From: JAMQKA01 sp033722415
GTDB lineage: Bacteria; Bacteroidota; Rhodothermia; Balneolales; Balneolaceae
Direction: 5' to 3'
DNA: 41,571 nucleotides
NCBI GenBank assembly: GCA_033722415.1
Contig: JAWVZC010000001.1
Coordinates: 1 to 41,571, forward strand
Shown here: piece by piece, positions 1-8,953 of the stretch
How positions within the stretch are numbered: position 1 is the first letter of the stretch
How the letters are laid out: each line of letters starts with the position of its first letter
Translations under genes and position numbers: made by a program
The notes under the pieces: generated by a model
What the model was told of the DNA's origin: nothing
The model's database searches: none
The model's input: only the letters and a program-made list of their open reading frames with translations

Positions 1-2422
1 ACTGCCCCTCCACCATCCCGGTCGAACCTCCGGCAAGTTGTGCCTGCACTTTCGGTTTGGCGTAGTAGAGCAGGATGAAGGTTCCCCCGTCGGGTACGCC
101 GGCCTTGTGTTCGGCCCCGGGATGATCGCCAACAAAGTTTTTCAGGACGAAATCTTCCAGGAGTTCCTTCTTTCGTTCAATTATTTTCTGGTACAGCACC
201 GTCACTTTTTCGATCAGGCAGCAGGAGGAGATTATCCGGTTCAGGATATACTGGTACTGTTCCAGCCAGGGTTGCGCCTTCTCCTCTGTTTTCAGGCTCG
301 ACAGGTTCTGAAAACGCTTCTTTGACTGCTGCGTCTGCCGGCACTGGGCACGCAGGGCCTCGATATACTTTTCGAGATTTTCCTGGTTAAAATCCTCGAT
401 ATCCGTGAGCTTGTAATCCTGGGTTTCTTTCAGGTAGGCTATCAGTTCCAGTGGAATATTTACCGTGGCTTCCACGATCTCCTTGTTCTCCCAGCCCCCG
501 ACTACCTGTTCAAGCGCTTTTGAACCGTTATAGATAATATCATTTCGGCCGTCGGTAACCGCTATATTCTGGTTTAGCGTGTAACCTGTGGTGCCCTGCG
601 TGGTATCAATGTTCTGGTAGACCTCGTTTTCTTTCGAGGCTTTCGCCTTCGACACGGTACCGGTGGCATAGGACATCACATACATCGGTTCCATCTCCGC
701 CATATACGTGCCGAATACCGTCTGGTTGTCCCCGCTGGTGTCACTGCCGGTGTCATCGGCCGCTGTATTGTCGTTTCCATCCGCCGTGTTGACCGTCGCG
801 TTCATATCGAGGGAGGGTGAAAATTTTATGTGTCGGCCGGGATCCTCCAGGCTGAACTGGGTCAGGAATTTACTGGCAGTCTCCAGCATGCACTTCTGCT
901 CCTCGTTCCAGGCCTGCAGTATCACCTGCAGATCCTCGAAATAGACGCGGTACCGGTCGTAATCGATCAGGTCCTCATCCGGCTGCGCCCCGATCGCCAC
1001 CGGTTTCACGTCAAAAGCCAGTCCTTTCTGGTCCCTGATCTCCTGGATGTTGTCCTGGGCATCCCGCACGTTTTTACCCACATGTCCCTCGATACGGAAA
1101 AAATCGTGACCTTCCAGGCAAACATCGAGCGGATTGAAGTTGCCGGAGGGATATGATTTCTCGAAATAGTTTGGTACCAGCTCCAGGTCTCCCTCTTTCC
1201 AGTTGGAGAGAAACGAAGCCGCATCCCCGGCGTCCTCGAGATCGTAGTAGTGAGGCACCGCGCGGAATCCGAGCTTCTGGTCAGCCCCGACGGAGGGCGT
1301 GATCCGAATCTCCTGCTTTTGGTCGGCGTTAAAATGGTCGATCATCAGCAGCATGCGCGTAAATGCCTTGCGCAGGCGGCGGGCCACATCCATTTCGTCA
1401 AGAATCGGGGAGGGATAGAAGCGGTGACGCCAGCTCTTCTCCTCTTCCGACAACTTCCCGAGCAGAATATGTTTCGGGAATGCGCCCGGATCGGGACAGC
1501 AGAGACTGTAGTTTTCCTTAAGCAGATCCCGGAACTCATTATACGCGGTTACCAGGTCTTTGTAGAAATCATACAGGTACTGCACGTTATAGGTACCCTG
1601 GGACAAATTACCAAGCCTGCTTTCCGGGTCGATCCCCAGCCGCTCATAGATCGATTTAAAGAAAGTCAAGGTCCCCGCTTCCGCGATGCGGGTGGCAAGG
1701 GTCTCAAACTGGACCGTGTAGGCCTTCCTGAACGCTGAGAAGCTCTTCGTGTTCACGCTGTTCAGCACCACCCGGTCGGTATACATTTTCGGCAACTTCT
1801 GACCGGCGGGATCATTTCCGCTCTCCATGATACCGGAAAAGATGGAATCCCCTTCGGCGATCAACCCAGCGGTTTCTTCCGAAACAAGCAGTACCCGCAG
1901 GTTGTTGACAACCTGCCGGCCCTGGGTGTCGCAATCCACCGGGGAACAATCCTCTTCCTCCTCCAGGTAATCCTCCAGATACAGCAGGGCCACGGCTTCA
2001 CCGGGCTCCATCTCGGTAATCGCACCCAGCTGGTTGAGTTCATGGACGTCGGAGGGAGCGGTATCCTGCTCCAGTTCCCAGAGATCATAGACATTGTCAT
2101 CTTCGTCGGTAAAGAACCGGTACTTGACATTGGGATCGGCAAACTTTTTAAATCCCCTGAAGGTAGCCGGACCCGTTTTCAACAGATTTCCCGCCGTTGT
2201 GACGGCAGCTCCCTCTGTCAGTGAAATCAGGTTGTTGTCGCCGTCATAGGTGATCCGCAGACCGCACACGATACCGACACCGCTGAGCAGAACCCGCGAT
2301 AACTGGTCCTGGTAATTCAGGTGATCCACCACCGCATTCAGCTGCTGGTCGGTTAATACCTGGTTATCAACAAATGAGCGGTAGTCCGGGGCTTGTTGAG
2401 TTAAAAGGTTATTCGTCGCCAT
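1..2422 (-). CDS. Large CIS-associated structural protein, 3' end off window
   Basis: An open frame runs without a stop from an ATG at 2422 to the window edge, so about 807 codons are visible and the C-terminus is missing. The ATG overlaps the end of the upstream baseplate gene by 14 nt and follows a GAGGA, which points to translational coupling. The N-terminus (VDNQVLTDQQLNAVVDHLNY, then LSGVGIVCGL) matches my recollection of a conserved start in large uncharacterised proteins of Bacteroidota CIS loci. The rest is acidic and mixed alpha/beta, with no signal peptide, membrane segment or enzyme motif that I can see. A low-complexity D/N/T-rich stretch occurs near residues 525-550. Its place after the two big baseplate genes suggests a baseplate-periphery or fibre-attachment protein. 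That role is inferred from position only. Confidence 0.8.
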   Translation of the reverse strand, partial: MATNNLLTQQAPDYRSFVDNQVLTDQQLNAVVDHLNYQDQLSRVLLSGVGIVCGLRITYDGDNNLISLTEGAAVTTAGNLLKTGPATFRGFKKFADPNVKYRFFTDEDDNVYDLWELEQDTAPSDVHELNQLGAITEMEPGEAVALLYLEDYLEEEEDCSPVDCDTQGRQVVNNLRVLLVSEETAGLIAEGDSIFSGIMESGNDPAGQKLPKMYTDRVVLNSVNTKSFSAFRKAYTVQFETLATRIAEAGTLTFFKSIYERLGIDPESRLGNLSQGTYNVQYLYDFYKDLVTAYNEFRDLLKENYSLCCPDPGAFPKHILLGKLSEEEKSWRHRFYPSPILDEMDVARRLRKAFTRMLLMIDHFNADQKQEIRITPSVGADQKLGFRAVPHYYDLEDAGDAASFLSNWKEGDLELVPNYFEKSYPSGNFNPLDVCLEGHDFFRIEGHVGKNVRDAQDNIQEIRDQKGLAFDVKPVAIGAQPDEDLIDYDRYRVYFEDLQVILQAWNEEQKCMLETASKFLTQFSLEDPGRHIKFSPSLDMNATVNTADGNDNTAADDTGSDTSGDNQTVFGTYMAEMEPMYVMSYATGTVSKAKASKENEVYQNIDTTQGTTGYTLNQNIAVTDGRNDIIYNGSKALEQVVGGWENKEIVEATVNIPLELIAYLKETQDYKLTDIEDFNQENLEKYIEALRAQCRQTQQSKKRFQNLSSLKTEEKAQPWLEQYQYILNRIISSCCLIEKVTVLYQKIIERKKELLEDFVLKNFVGDHPGAEHKAGVPDGGTFILLYYAKPKVQAQLAGGSTGMVEGQ

Positions 2423-5141
2423 TGTCCTCTTGTTTAAGTTCACCTATCGTTGATTTCCCCAGTATAATGGAGGGCTCCGGTTCTTCCTCTCCGGCCTCTT
2501 CACAATCGTGCAGCTTTCCTGCCGGGTACACCGTTTCCAGATCATGCAGAAGGTCTGCCAGGGGTTTTAGGTATTCATTCTCTTTTTGATCTTCGGGATG
2601 TTCCATCTTCTCGGTAATCCATTGTCGGTAAAGCGTTTGCAGTTTCGCCATCTGGCCTTCTTCAGTGGTTTCCCCACCCTCGTCGGTTTCTGCCGTATTC
2701 CCGATCCAGCAGATTCGTACCAGGATATGGGCGGGTACTTCCCGGCGGATTACGTTCTCGGCATACTCCCGGAAGTAGAAGTTGGAAAAACGCTTCAGCC
2801 AGCCGGGAAATACAAAAGTAAGGCGCAGCGAGTAGGGATCGGGCGGGGAACACTGGGCGCATTCCCGGTCCATACAGATTTTTATGAATTTTGAATCCGC
2901 ATCGGGATCGTCCCGGTCCGGTCGGAGCAGAATGTGTTCAAAGAGGAACATCCCCTCCTTCGACACCCGGTCAAACATATACTGCGAGATCGATTCGATT
3001 TCGTCTTCCGCTTCTTCCCTGGTATCAAAAAAGTCGATGTGCCGGGCCACCACTTCCCCGTCCTGGTCAATCAGGTTGAAGTAATACTCCTCTTCATCCT
3101 CCGTCTGCCTCAGGTCGTAGTTTCCGGGATCCCACGCCAGCGATACGGTGATCCACATTTCGCGCTCCGCTTCCGCCCGGGAGTGGTAGTGCATGCTGCT
3201 GGAAAATATAATCTCCCCATCGTTATTTTTAATACGCCAGCGCCATTCATCCAGTTCATCCGTGTCCTCCTCCTGGTAAATATCGTAGTTGTAGACCGTA
3301 AGATCTCGGCGGGAGTAGTCCCGGATCCCCAGCAGCCTCGCCACCCGGTGTTCCAGTCCTGATACCCGCCAGGTGTCCCAGGGTTCGCTGTCGTCATTGT
3401 AATAGTCGTACGAACGGGCGCGGTTGGAACTGATCTCGGGATACTCCTCCAGCAGCTTCGATTTGTGCCAGAGCGTGGCACTGCTGAGCTCCTCACCAAA
3501 TTCATCCAGCATCGCAAACGCGTATCGATTCATATTTTCGGCAAAACGGGCAAGAAGGTGGTCCAGGAACCGGTTTTTGCGCTCTTCAAAATTATCCAGG
3601 TCGTCAAGTATCATCTCAACCTGACCAGAATAGCCTGATATGTTACTAACAAGCTCTTCGAACCCGTTGACATCACTCACTTCCCCTGAAAAATAGCTGG
3701 CCGAACCTACCTCCGATGACAGCAGGTCCCCCATATTCTTCAAATGGGCAAAATAGCTGGCCAGCACCTGGTCGAAAAAGAGCAGATAACTTTTTAGCTG
3801 TTTGGCCCTGGCGTGCCGTTCCGGCGGCAGTGCGGGAGAGAGCCCGTACTCACCGGTCCCGTATATCCTGGGGAGATCGTTCTGCACCGAGCGGTAGTGT
3901 TCCAGGTCGAGAAAACGACCTTCCGGGGAAGCGATATCCTCGTAGGTAAGGGATAGCTCCTCCCGGTTTTTCGCGATCAAAGCATTCAGCTTCTCCTTCA
4001 CCACCGTCTTGTCTTTCGGTACGGGTATGACATCCTTGAACAGGTTTGTGGCACGGATACTATTATCAACACAGAGGCGCGGCAGCATGCCGACTTCTTC
4101 CGGCAGGCAGAATGTCCACTTCTGGCTGTTCTTATCCCGAATATCCTCCGGAATCTCACTGCCGTTGCAGGGGCCCACCTTAAGTTTTTTGATACCGGTA
4201 ACGCCCGGGGTCTCCATTACGATCTGCACCAGATCGGAGAGGTGAACTTCACGCTTAATAGCCGCTTTTTCCAGTTCCTCGTCGGTGATGAACCCGTTAT
4301 CCAGCACCGGACCCTCGAAAATATCCTCTGTAGGAACATCTTCATCGAGCAGCTGACTGAGCGAGTAGCGCCTGACCGAGGGCGACAGGTATTCCTGCAC
4401 CCGGAACAGGATCTCCGACATCACTTCGGTGGAACTTGCAGACCGTTCAATCTCGATATCTCCGCAAACCAGAATATCGAGATAGTCCACTTCTTTAACC
4501 TCAACCAGGTCTTCACACAGGTTCCGGTTGTCGTGATACCGTTTGGTGATCTCATTTTCGATCTCTTCAATACGTGTTATGCGTTCCGGGTCATCCTCCG
4601 GGAGAATTTTGAGATCGTGATCCGGTTCAAAGTAGATGTCATACAGGCCTTTCAGCGTATGGGTTTCCACCAGTTCGTAGTGCGGTGAGAGATCGTCTTG
4701 ATAACTTAGTTTACCCTGTGGAAACTCATCCGTCGGTTCATCTTTCAGCAGGCAGTGCGAGTACACCTTCTGCGTGCTGTTGACCTTCACGAAGGCGTTA
4801 TGTACGCCCTCAATATCGATGAACAGTTTTCGGTAGTCGGTTTCGCTGACGGGCCTGGTTGTAAGTATATGCTTCGCGGTCGGGAAATTACCCGCCTGTC
4901 CGGTGGAACCGTTTTGTTTTCGGGTTACCAGGTCGGGTATCGGTAAATTGATGCGATTACCCAGGTCGGTAATGGCGTAACACAATGCTTCCAGCAAGGT
5001 GATCCCCGGGTCATGCACATTGTGATCGGTCCAGATTTTACGGCTCAACTCCTCGATATGCCGCATACCCTCCTGTCGCAGGAATTCATAATCCCGGTCA
5101 TCCTGCGTGCTGGTATTCTTTGGAATCGTTATGGAGTCCAT
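2409..5141 (-). CDS. CIS baseplate wedge protein, Afp12/Pvc12-like
   Basis: A large soluble protein (about 910 aa from this start) directly follows the baseplate J gene, the position of Afp12/Pvc12 in Serratia and Photorhabdus clusters. The N-terminal block (DYEFLRQEGMRHIEELS, HDPGITLLEALCYAITDLG) is a signature I associate with this second baseplate wedge protein, which dimerises with the J protein around the spike. The ATG at 5141 lies 1 nt after the upstream stop (TGATATG) and has an AGGG-type element about 10 nt before it. A GTG at 5180 or an ATG at 5174 would extend the protein by 11-13 residues and overlap the upstream gene; I consider these less likely. The C-terminus is acidic (EDNGDE) and overlaps the next gene by 14 nt. 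Confidence 0.85.
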   Translation of the reverse strand: MDSITIPKNTSTQDDRDYEFLRQEGMRHIEELSRKIWTDHNVHDPGITLLEALCYAITDLGNRINLPIPDLVTRKQNGSTGQAGNFPTAKHILTTRPVSETDYRKLFIDIEGVHNAFVKVNSTQKVYSHCLLKDEPTDEFPQGKLSYQDDLSPHYELVETHTLKGLYDIYFEPDHDLKILPEDDPERITRIEEIENEITKRYHDNRNLCEDLVEVKEVDYLDILVCGDIEIERSASSTEVMSEILFRVQEYLSPSVRRYSLSQLLDEDVPTEDIFEGPVLDNGFITDEELEKAAIKREVHLSDLVQIVMETPGVTGIKKLKVGPCNGSEIPEDIRDKNSQKWTFCLPEEVGMLPRLCVDNSIRATNLFKDVIPVPKDKTVVKEKLNALIAKNREELSLTYEDIASPEGRFLDLEHYRSVQNDLPRIYGTGEYGLSPALPPERHARAKQLKSYLLFFDQVLASYFAHLKNMGDLLSSEVGSASYFSGEVSDVNGFEELVSNISGYSGQVEMILDDLDNFEERKNRFLDHLLARFAENMNRYAFAMLDEFGEELSSATLWHKSKLLEEYPEISSNRARSYDYYNDDSEPWDTWRVSGLEHRVARLLGIRDYSRRDLTVYNYDIYQEEDTDELDEWRWRIKNNDGEIIFSSSMHYHSRAEAEREMWITVSLAWDPGNYDLRQTEDEEEYYFNLIDQDGEVVARHIDFFDTREEAEDEIESISQYMFDRVSKEGMFLFEHILLRPDRDDPDADSKFIKICMDRECAQCSPPDPYSLRLTFVFPGWLKRFSNFYFREYAENVIRREVPAHILVRICWIGNTAETDEGGETTEEGQMAKLQTLYRQWITEKMEHPEDQKENEYLKPLADLLHDLETVYPAGKLHDCEEAGEEEPEPSIILGKSTIGELKQEDNGDE

Positions 5142-5142
5142 A

Positions 5143-8100
5143 TCAGGCACACCCTGCTGCTTTATTAATGTCATGTTCACCGGCCGGTACCAGAATGGCC
5201 ATGGAGTTGGATGGTTCCACAGTCGATCTCTTCATGAAATCGGACTCATCCAGCGGGGCCGGTTTGTGGTACATCCGGAAATTCTCGATATAGTCGATAT
5301 ACTCCAGGTTTTCCAGGTAGTTCACGATCTCGTACTCCGTATATACTCCCCCGAAAAGGATGGCGGCATCCGATTCAAACACCCACGGGGCCAGCAGTTT
5401 TTTCAGATCCTCAATCGTTACCGCCCGGTAAAAGTTGTAATCCAGACCGGTGTTGAACGCCACGTCAAATTCAAAGCGAACAGGCTCATAAATCGGGTTC
5501 GCTATCCAGAGGTCGGCATGTACTGAGTTCAACCGGTCCGCGAATTCCCGGACACGATCCTGGAAATCCTGACTCACTTTCGGTTCCAGCCTGAATTCGG
5601 TATTCCCCTCCGTTACCTGCGGGACCAGGACCAGCGTTACATTACCGGGGCTCCGTTCATGAGGCGCCTCCCCGTCCCAATAGGTGTGGTTCAGGCATTT
5701 CACTTTGTAGAGTGACGGGAACTCCTGCAGCACCAGGTGCTCATAATCCCAGATACTAACAGCCCTGTTTTTGTGGCGCAGCCGCTCACTAACCCGCCGG
5801 TAGAATGCGTCGTCCGTCTCAGCGGGCTTCCCCTCGAACGAGGGATAGGGCTGTGACACCGATTTCAGTTTGGCCCTCGGGTTCACCAGCTTACCAATCG
5901 TGCCACCGGGCAGTCCCTCTTCCAGGTGATCCGTGGTGTTGTCGCGGTTATCAAACACCGCATCCGTAGCCTGCGCATGAATTCCGATAAATTTACATAC
6001 CGACTGAGGGTGTTCTTTTCTAAGCCGTACGCGCAGCCAGTGCAGATCACCCGCCAGGAGCGTATTGCCCGTATCGGCCGCCTGTGGCACCGGCAGCTCC
6101 ACCACACCCGACCGGAGGAAATTATTCGTGTCATTCCTGGCAAAATCCTTTGCCTTTATCTGCTCCCACCGGTTCCCGGCCAGTGCCCACCAGTCGATAT
6201 CGCCCTCGGTAAAACTGCTGTGCAGCGGATTTTCACTTCCCTCCGCCACCTGAATCAGCAGGCTGATGTTGCTGCCGGGTTCCATCTTTTCAAGGCCGAT
6301 ATACAATTCGTGATTTCCATACCCGGGCAGCAAGGTCTTCTGGTCCGCCACCACACGCAGCGTACCGAACGGGTGCTTGTGAAACATTTCCGAAGTGTCT
6401 GAATCCCGATCATTTTCCGGGAAGATCACTTCCTCTGAAGCGGTATAATTCAGCGTAAGCTTGTCGAGGAGCGGGGTATACGGTTCGTTCGGCAGGTCCA
6501 CCTCGTCTACGGTGCCGTCCTTGTTTTGGGCCTGCAAAATGGCATTAACGTACAGTTCCGAATAGAGGTCGTGGTAAAACGATTCGGTTAGGGCCACCTC
6601 GATCTCCCCTTTTGACGCCGGCGTAGGACCACCCGTTGCGTCCACCTCGACCTGCGGAGGTTCACTAAACAGCTGGTGCCGTTCAGGGTCGCTATCGTCA
6701 GGATCCGGGTTATAGGGAGAAGTCACTTTTACCTGGAAGGTATCCCGCATCGTATCGGGCGGCGGTCCCCCGTTGACAATCTCCCCGGTTAACGCTTCCC
6801 CGGTAACGTAATACCCGACGTAACTATAGGTATAGATCTGGTCGAGATACAGGAAGTAATTGGTCTTCTGATCGTTAATGGCATCCTGGTACTGGTCGTA
6901 ATGCTGACTGAAATTGGCCGGGACGTTCAGCCATTTCATCTCCAGTTCAAACCGGGATACCGGCTTGTCGTACATCTCCGGGTAGGTAACTTTCAGCTTT
7001 GATCCCACCTTCGGTCGCGATCCGAACGGCATGAACGGCTTGCCCGGGTCCAGGGTACCCAGTTCATTCTGCAGCTGCAAGGTTTCGATCCCCTTGACCT
7101 GTGTCTTCAGTTGCAGGCTCGTTATTTCGGCCAGCCGAAGCGTGTTATAATGTTCGTTCCGGGTTATCTCCAGCTTAAGCACCGGGTGTTCCGTGTCGAT
7201 GGAGGCCTTGTGGACCTTCTCGCTGTATGGCAGCACGGGATCGATATCCGATGCCAATGTTATCTCCCAGCTCCTGGAGTTATTCGACAGTTCAACATTG
7301 GTCACCTCGAGCCATCCCTTCTCGCCGGTGAGGGCGGCCTTGATATTCCCTGCTTTCAGGCTCTTGATTGCATCGGGGTTTTCAAATTCAAATGTCAGGG
7401 TAATAACCCGTTCCCCCTCCGCAAGTCTCAGCAGGTCCGAAGCGATGTAAAAGCTGAGTTCCGCTTCCGGCCATTTGCTACTGCCAAACGCCGCCCAGGC
7501 CTGTCCCTCCTCCAGCTCCTGCCCGTTTCCGTCTGCCGAGTTAACGATCGGGGCATGTCTTAAGATTCCGCCGGAATCGGTAAAAACCGCTTTAAGCGAC
7601 TTTACGCTTGCGGGGTTTACTACCACTTGCGATTCTGTCTGGTAAACCAGCGGCTTCCCCTCGCTGTCTTTTCCTGCTTTCAGCTCCACGCCGGTGTCGA
7701 CCAATTCGCTGACGGCATTTTGGGCCAATTCAAACAGCACATGGACCCGGTCCGGCTCGAACGGTTTCTTTTCGAGGTCCAGCACCTCGCTGTAATAGTA
7801 ATCGAGATGTTTCTTGGGAAGCCCGTTGATACTCTGCTGCGGGTAGGTAAGCAGTTTCAGAAAACTGACAAACAGGGCCAGGTGGGGCTCCATATCGCCG
7901 TCACCATACTGGTCAAGCAGTGCTCCGACAGCGTCATCGTGTTCAAAGAACGCCTGCCAGTCGCCTCCGGGTTTATCGGGATTATCCGGCGGAAAATAGT
8001 TGATAAGCCGGGCGTAGTCATAGGCAAACTTCAGCCAGTCCTCCTCGTCAAGCTCATGGAGCTTCACATTTTCCGGCAGCAGTGCTTCCGGTGTGCGGGC

Positions 8101-8157
8101 TCCCTGCGAGGTGCCCTGGTGTTTCAGCGGATTGCTATGTTCACAGCTGTTGCTCAT
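5143..8157 (-). CDS. CIS baseplate J-like protein, Afp11/Pvc11-like
   Basis: A 1004-aa protein is predicted to be a main baseplate component that joins wedges and carries the sheath-contraction signal. The C-terminal third has baseplate-J features: a DDAFYRRVSERLRHKNRAV segment, then WDYEHLVLQEFPSLYKVKC, the usual pattern where gpJ-type proteins index the position of incoming terms, and a VTLVLVP strand. The longer N-terminal part is beta-rich and matches the enlarged form found in CIS rather than in short phage gpJ. The start ATG overlaps the gp25 gene stop as ATGA (8154-8157), and the stop sits 1 nt before the next start, so the three baseplate genes are translationally linked. No signal peptide is seen, as expected for cytoplasmic assembly. 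Confidence 0.9.
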   Translation of the reverse strand: MSNSCEHSNPLKHQGTSQGARTPEALLPENVKLHELDEEDWLKFAYDYARLINYFPPDNPDKPGGDWQAFFEHDDAVGALLDQYGDGDMEPHLALFVSFLKLLTYPQQSINGLPKKHLDYYYSEVLDLEKKPFEPDRVHVLFELAQNAVSELVDTGVELKAGKDSEGKPLVYQTESQVVVNPASVKSLKAVFTDSGGILRHAPIVNSADGNGQELEEGQAWAAFGSSKWPEAELSFYIASDLLRLAEGERVITLTFEFENPDAIKSLKAGNIKAALTGEKGWLEVTNVELSNNSRSWEITLASDIDPVLPYSEKVHKASIDTEHPVLKLEITRNEHYNTLRLAEITSLQLKTQVKGIETLQLQNELGTLDPGKPFMPFGSRPKVGSKLKVTYPEMYDKPVSRFELEMKWLNVPANFSQHYDQYQDAINDQKTNYFLYLDQIYTYSYVGYYVTGEALTGEIVNGGPPPDTMRDTFQVKVTSPYNPDPDDSDPERHQLFSEPPQVEVDATGGPTPASKGEIEVALTESFYHDLYSELYVNAILQAQNKDGTVDEVDLPNEPYTPLLDKLTLNYTASEEVIFPENDRDSDTSEMFHKHPFGTLRVVADQKTLLPGYGNHELYIGLEKMEPGSNISLLIQVAEGSENPLHSSFTEGDIDWWALAGNRWEQIKAKDFARNDTNNFLRSGVVELPVPQAADTGNTLLAGDLHWLRVRLRKEHPQSVCKFIGIHAQATDAVFDNRDNTTDHLEEGLPGGTIGKLVNPRAKLKSVSQPYPSFEGKPAETDDAFYRRVSERLRHKNRAVSIWDYEHLVLQEFPSLYKVKCLNHTYWDGEAPHERSPGNVTLVLVPQVTEGNTEFRLEPKVSQDFQDRVREFADRLNSVHADLWIANPIYEPVRFEFDVAFNTGLDYNFYRAVTIEDLKKLLAPWVFESDAAILFGGVYTEYEIVNYLENLEYIDYIENFRMYHKPAPLDESDFMKRSTVEPSNSMAILVPAGEHDINKAAGCA

Positions 8158-8594
8158 TGACGTGCTTCCGTTTCCGTTCCTTCTTCCAGATAAAAAGGAT
8201 ATACCATGTTATAGCGGGAGTTGGTGCTGCGGATCACGTAGTCGATCTCGATGAGTACCCGCCCTTCGTGGATATCGCTGTCATCGACCGTAATTTCCAG
8301 CGGTTCAATCCGGGGTTCATAATAAAGGATGGCGGTCTCAACCATATCAGCCAGGTAGGTTTTGAGCGAGAGATTGAACGACTCGAATACCATTTCATCG
8401 AGGTTGCACCCGTAATCGGGCCGCATTACCCGCTCTCCTTTACGGGTTCCCAGCAAAATTTCAAGGCTCTGCTCGATATCCTCCCTGTCGCTGGTCAAAT
8501 CGACACGTCGCGTATCCTTGCCTTTCTCGAAGACGGGCGGAAATCCCCACCCGGTGCCGAGGAAGTTGTTACTGTCTGTGTTGGAATTCGCCAT
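8154..8594 (-). CDS. gp25-like baseplate protein (Afp9/Pvc9, GPW/gp25 family)
   Basis: A 146-aa protein of normal gp25/GPW length. Visible family features are LGTGWGFPPVF at the N-terminus, the segment DIEQSLEILLGTRKGERVMRPDYGCNL (the conserved I-x-x-LLxTxxGER-x-xRPxYG core), and a beta-rich end with EPRIEPLEITVD. In T4 phage, T6SS and eCIS, gp25 proteins start sheath polymerisation on the baseplate, and the RPxYG region resembles the sheath handshake strand. It lies 58 nt after the PAAR gene and overlaps the J gene by 4 nt. The 58-nt gap is larger than most in this operon and contains no clear hairpin. Confidence 0.93.
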   Translation of the reverse strand: MANSNTDSNNFLGTGWGFPPVFEKGKDTRRVDLTSDREDIEQSLEILLGTRKGERVMRPDYGCNLDEMVFESFNLSLKTYLADMVETAILYYEPRIEPLEITVDDSDIHEGRVLIEIDYVIRSTNSRYNMVYPFYLEEGTETEARQ

Positions 8595-8652
8595 TTTACG
8601 TTGGATAATGTTGAAATGTCATGTAATATAATCTGCTTTGCCCGCACGGGGA

Positions 8653-8946
8653 CTACCCGCCAATTATCACTGTGGGGCTGCCCGCCACAATCTGTCCGCC
8701 GTGGGCTGTCATGTCTCCCATGCGGGCCGCCGGCATCCCTTCAATCAGCACGGTTCCGGACCCCTGTACGATCGTGTCGGGCGGACCGGAACAGGTGGCC
8801 ATATCGCCCATGCGCGCCGCGGGCATCCCCTCGATCAGGACCGTTGGAGCTCCCGGCGGCAGAATGGGACCCCCCACGTGCGGGGCGGGACCCGGGTTTA
8901 CCATGGGACAAATATGCATATCGTTGATTCTGGCTGCTAAAGGCAT
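8653..8946 (-). CDS. PAAR-domain spike tip protein (Afp10-like)
   Basis: A 97-aa PAAR-repeat protein that would cap the VgrG-like spike as its sharpened tip. It begins MPLAARINDMHICPMV, with a His/Cys pair typical of the metal-binding apex, and ends with the beta strands SPTVIIGG. A 15-residue block (TVLIEGMPAARMGDM) occurs twice, at residues 35-49 and 65-79, exactly 30 residues apart; ATC and AHGG follow the two copies. PAAR proteins are pseudo-threefold, so internal repeats are expected, though this exact identity is high. It starts 7 nt after the spike gene. No toxin domain is fused to it, so cargo must be loaded elsewhere. Confidence 0.95.
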   Translation of the reverse strand: MPLAARINDMHICPMVNPGPAPHVGGPILPPGAPTVLIEGMPAARMGDMATCSGPPDTIVQGSGTVLIEGMPAARMGDMTAHGGQIVAGSPTVIIGG

Positions 8947-8953
8947 AACTGGG

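Noticed and set aside
5142..5180. An upstream GTG/ATG start for the Pvc12-like gene
   Set aside because: It would overlap the J gene by up to 38 nt and has its GGTGA too close; the ATG at 5141 after TGA fits better.
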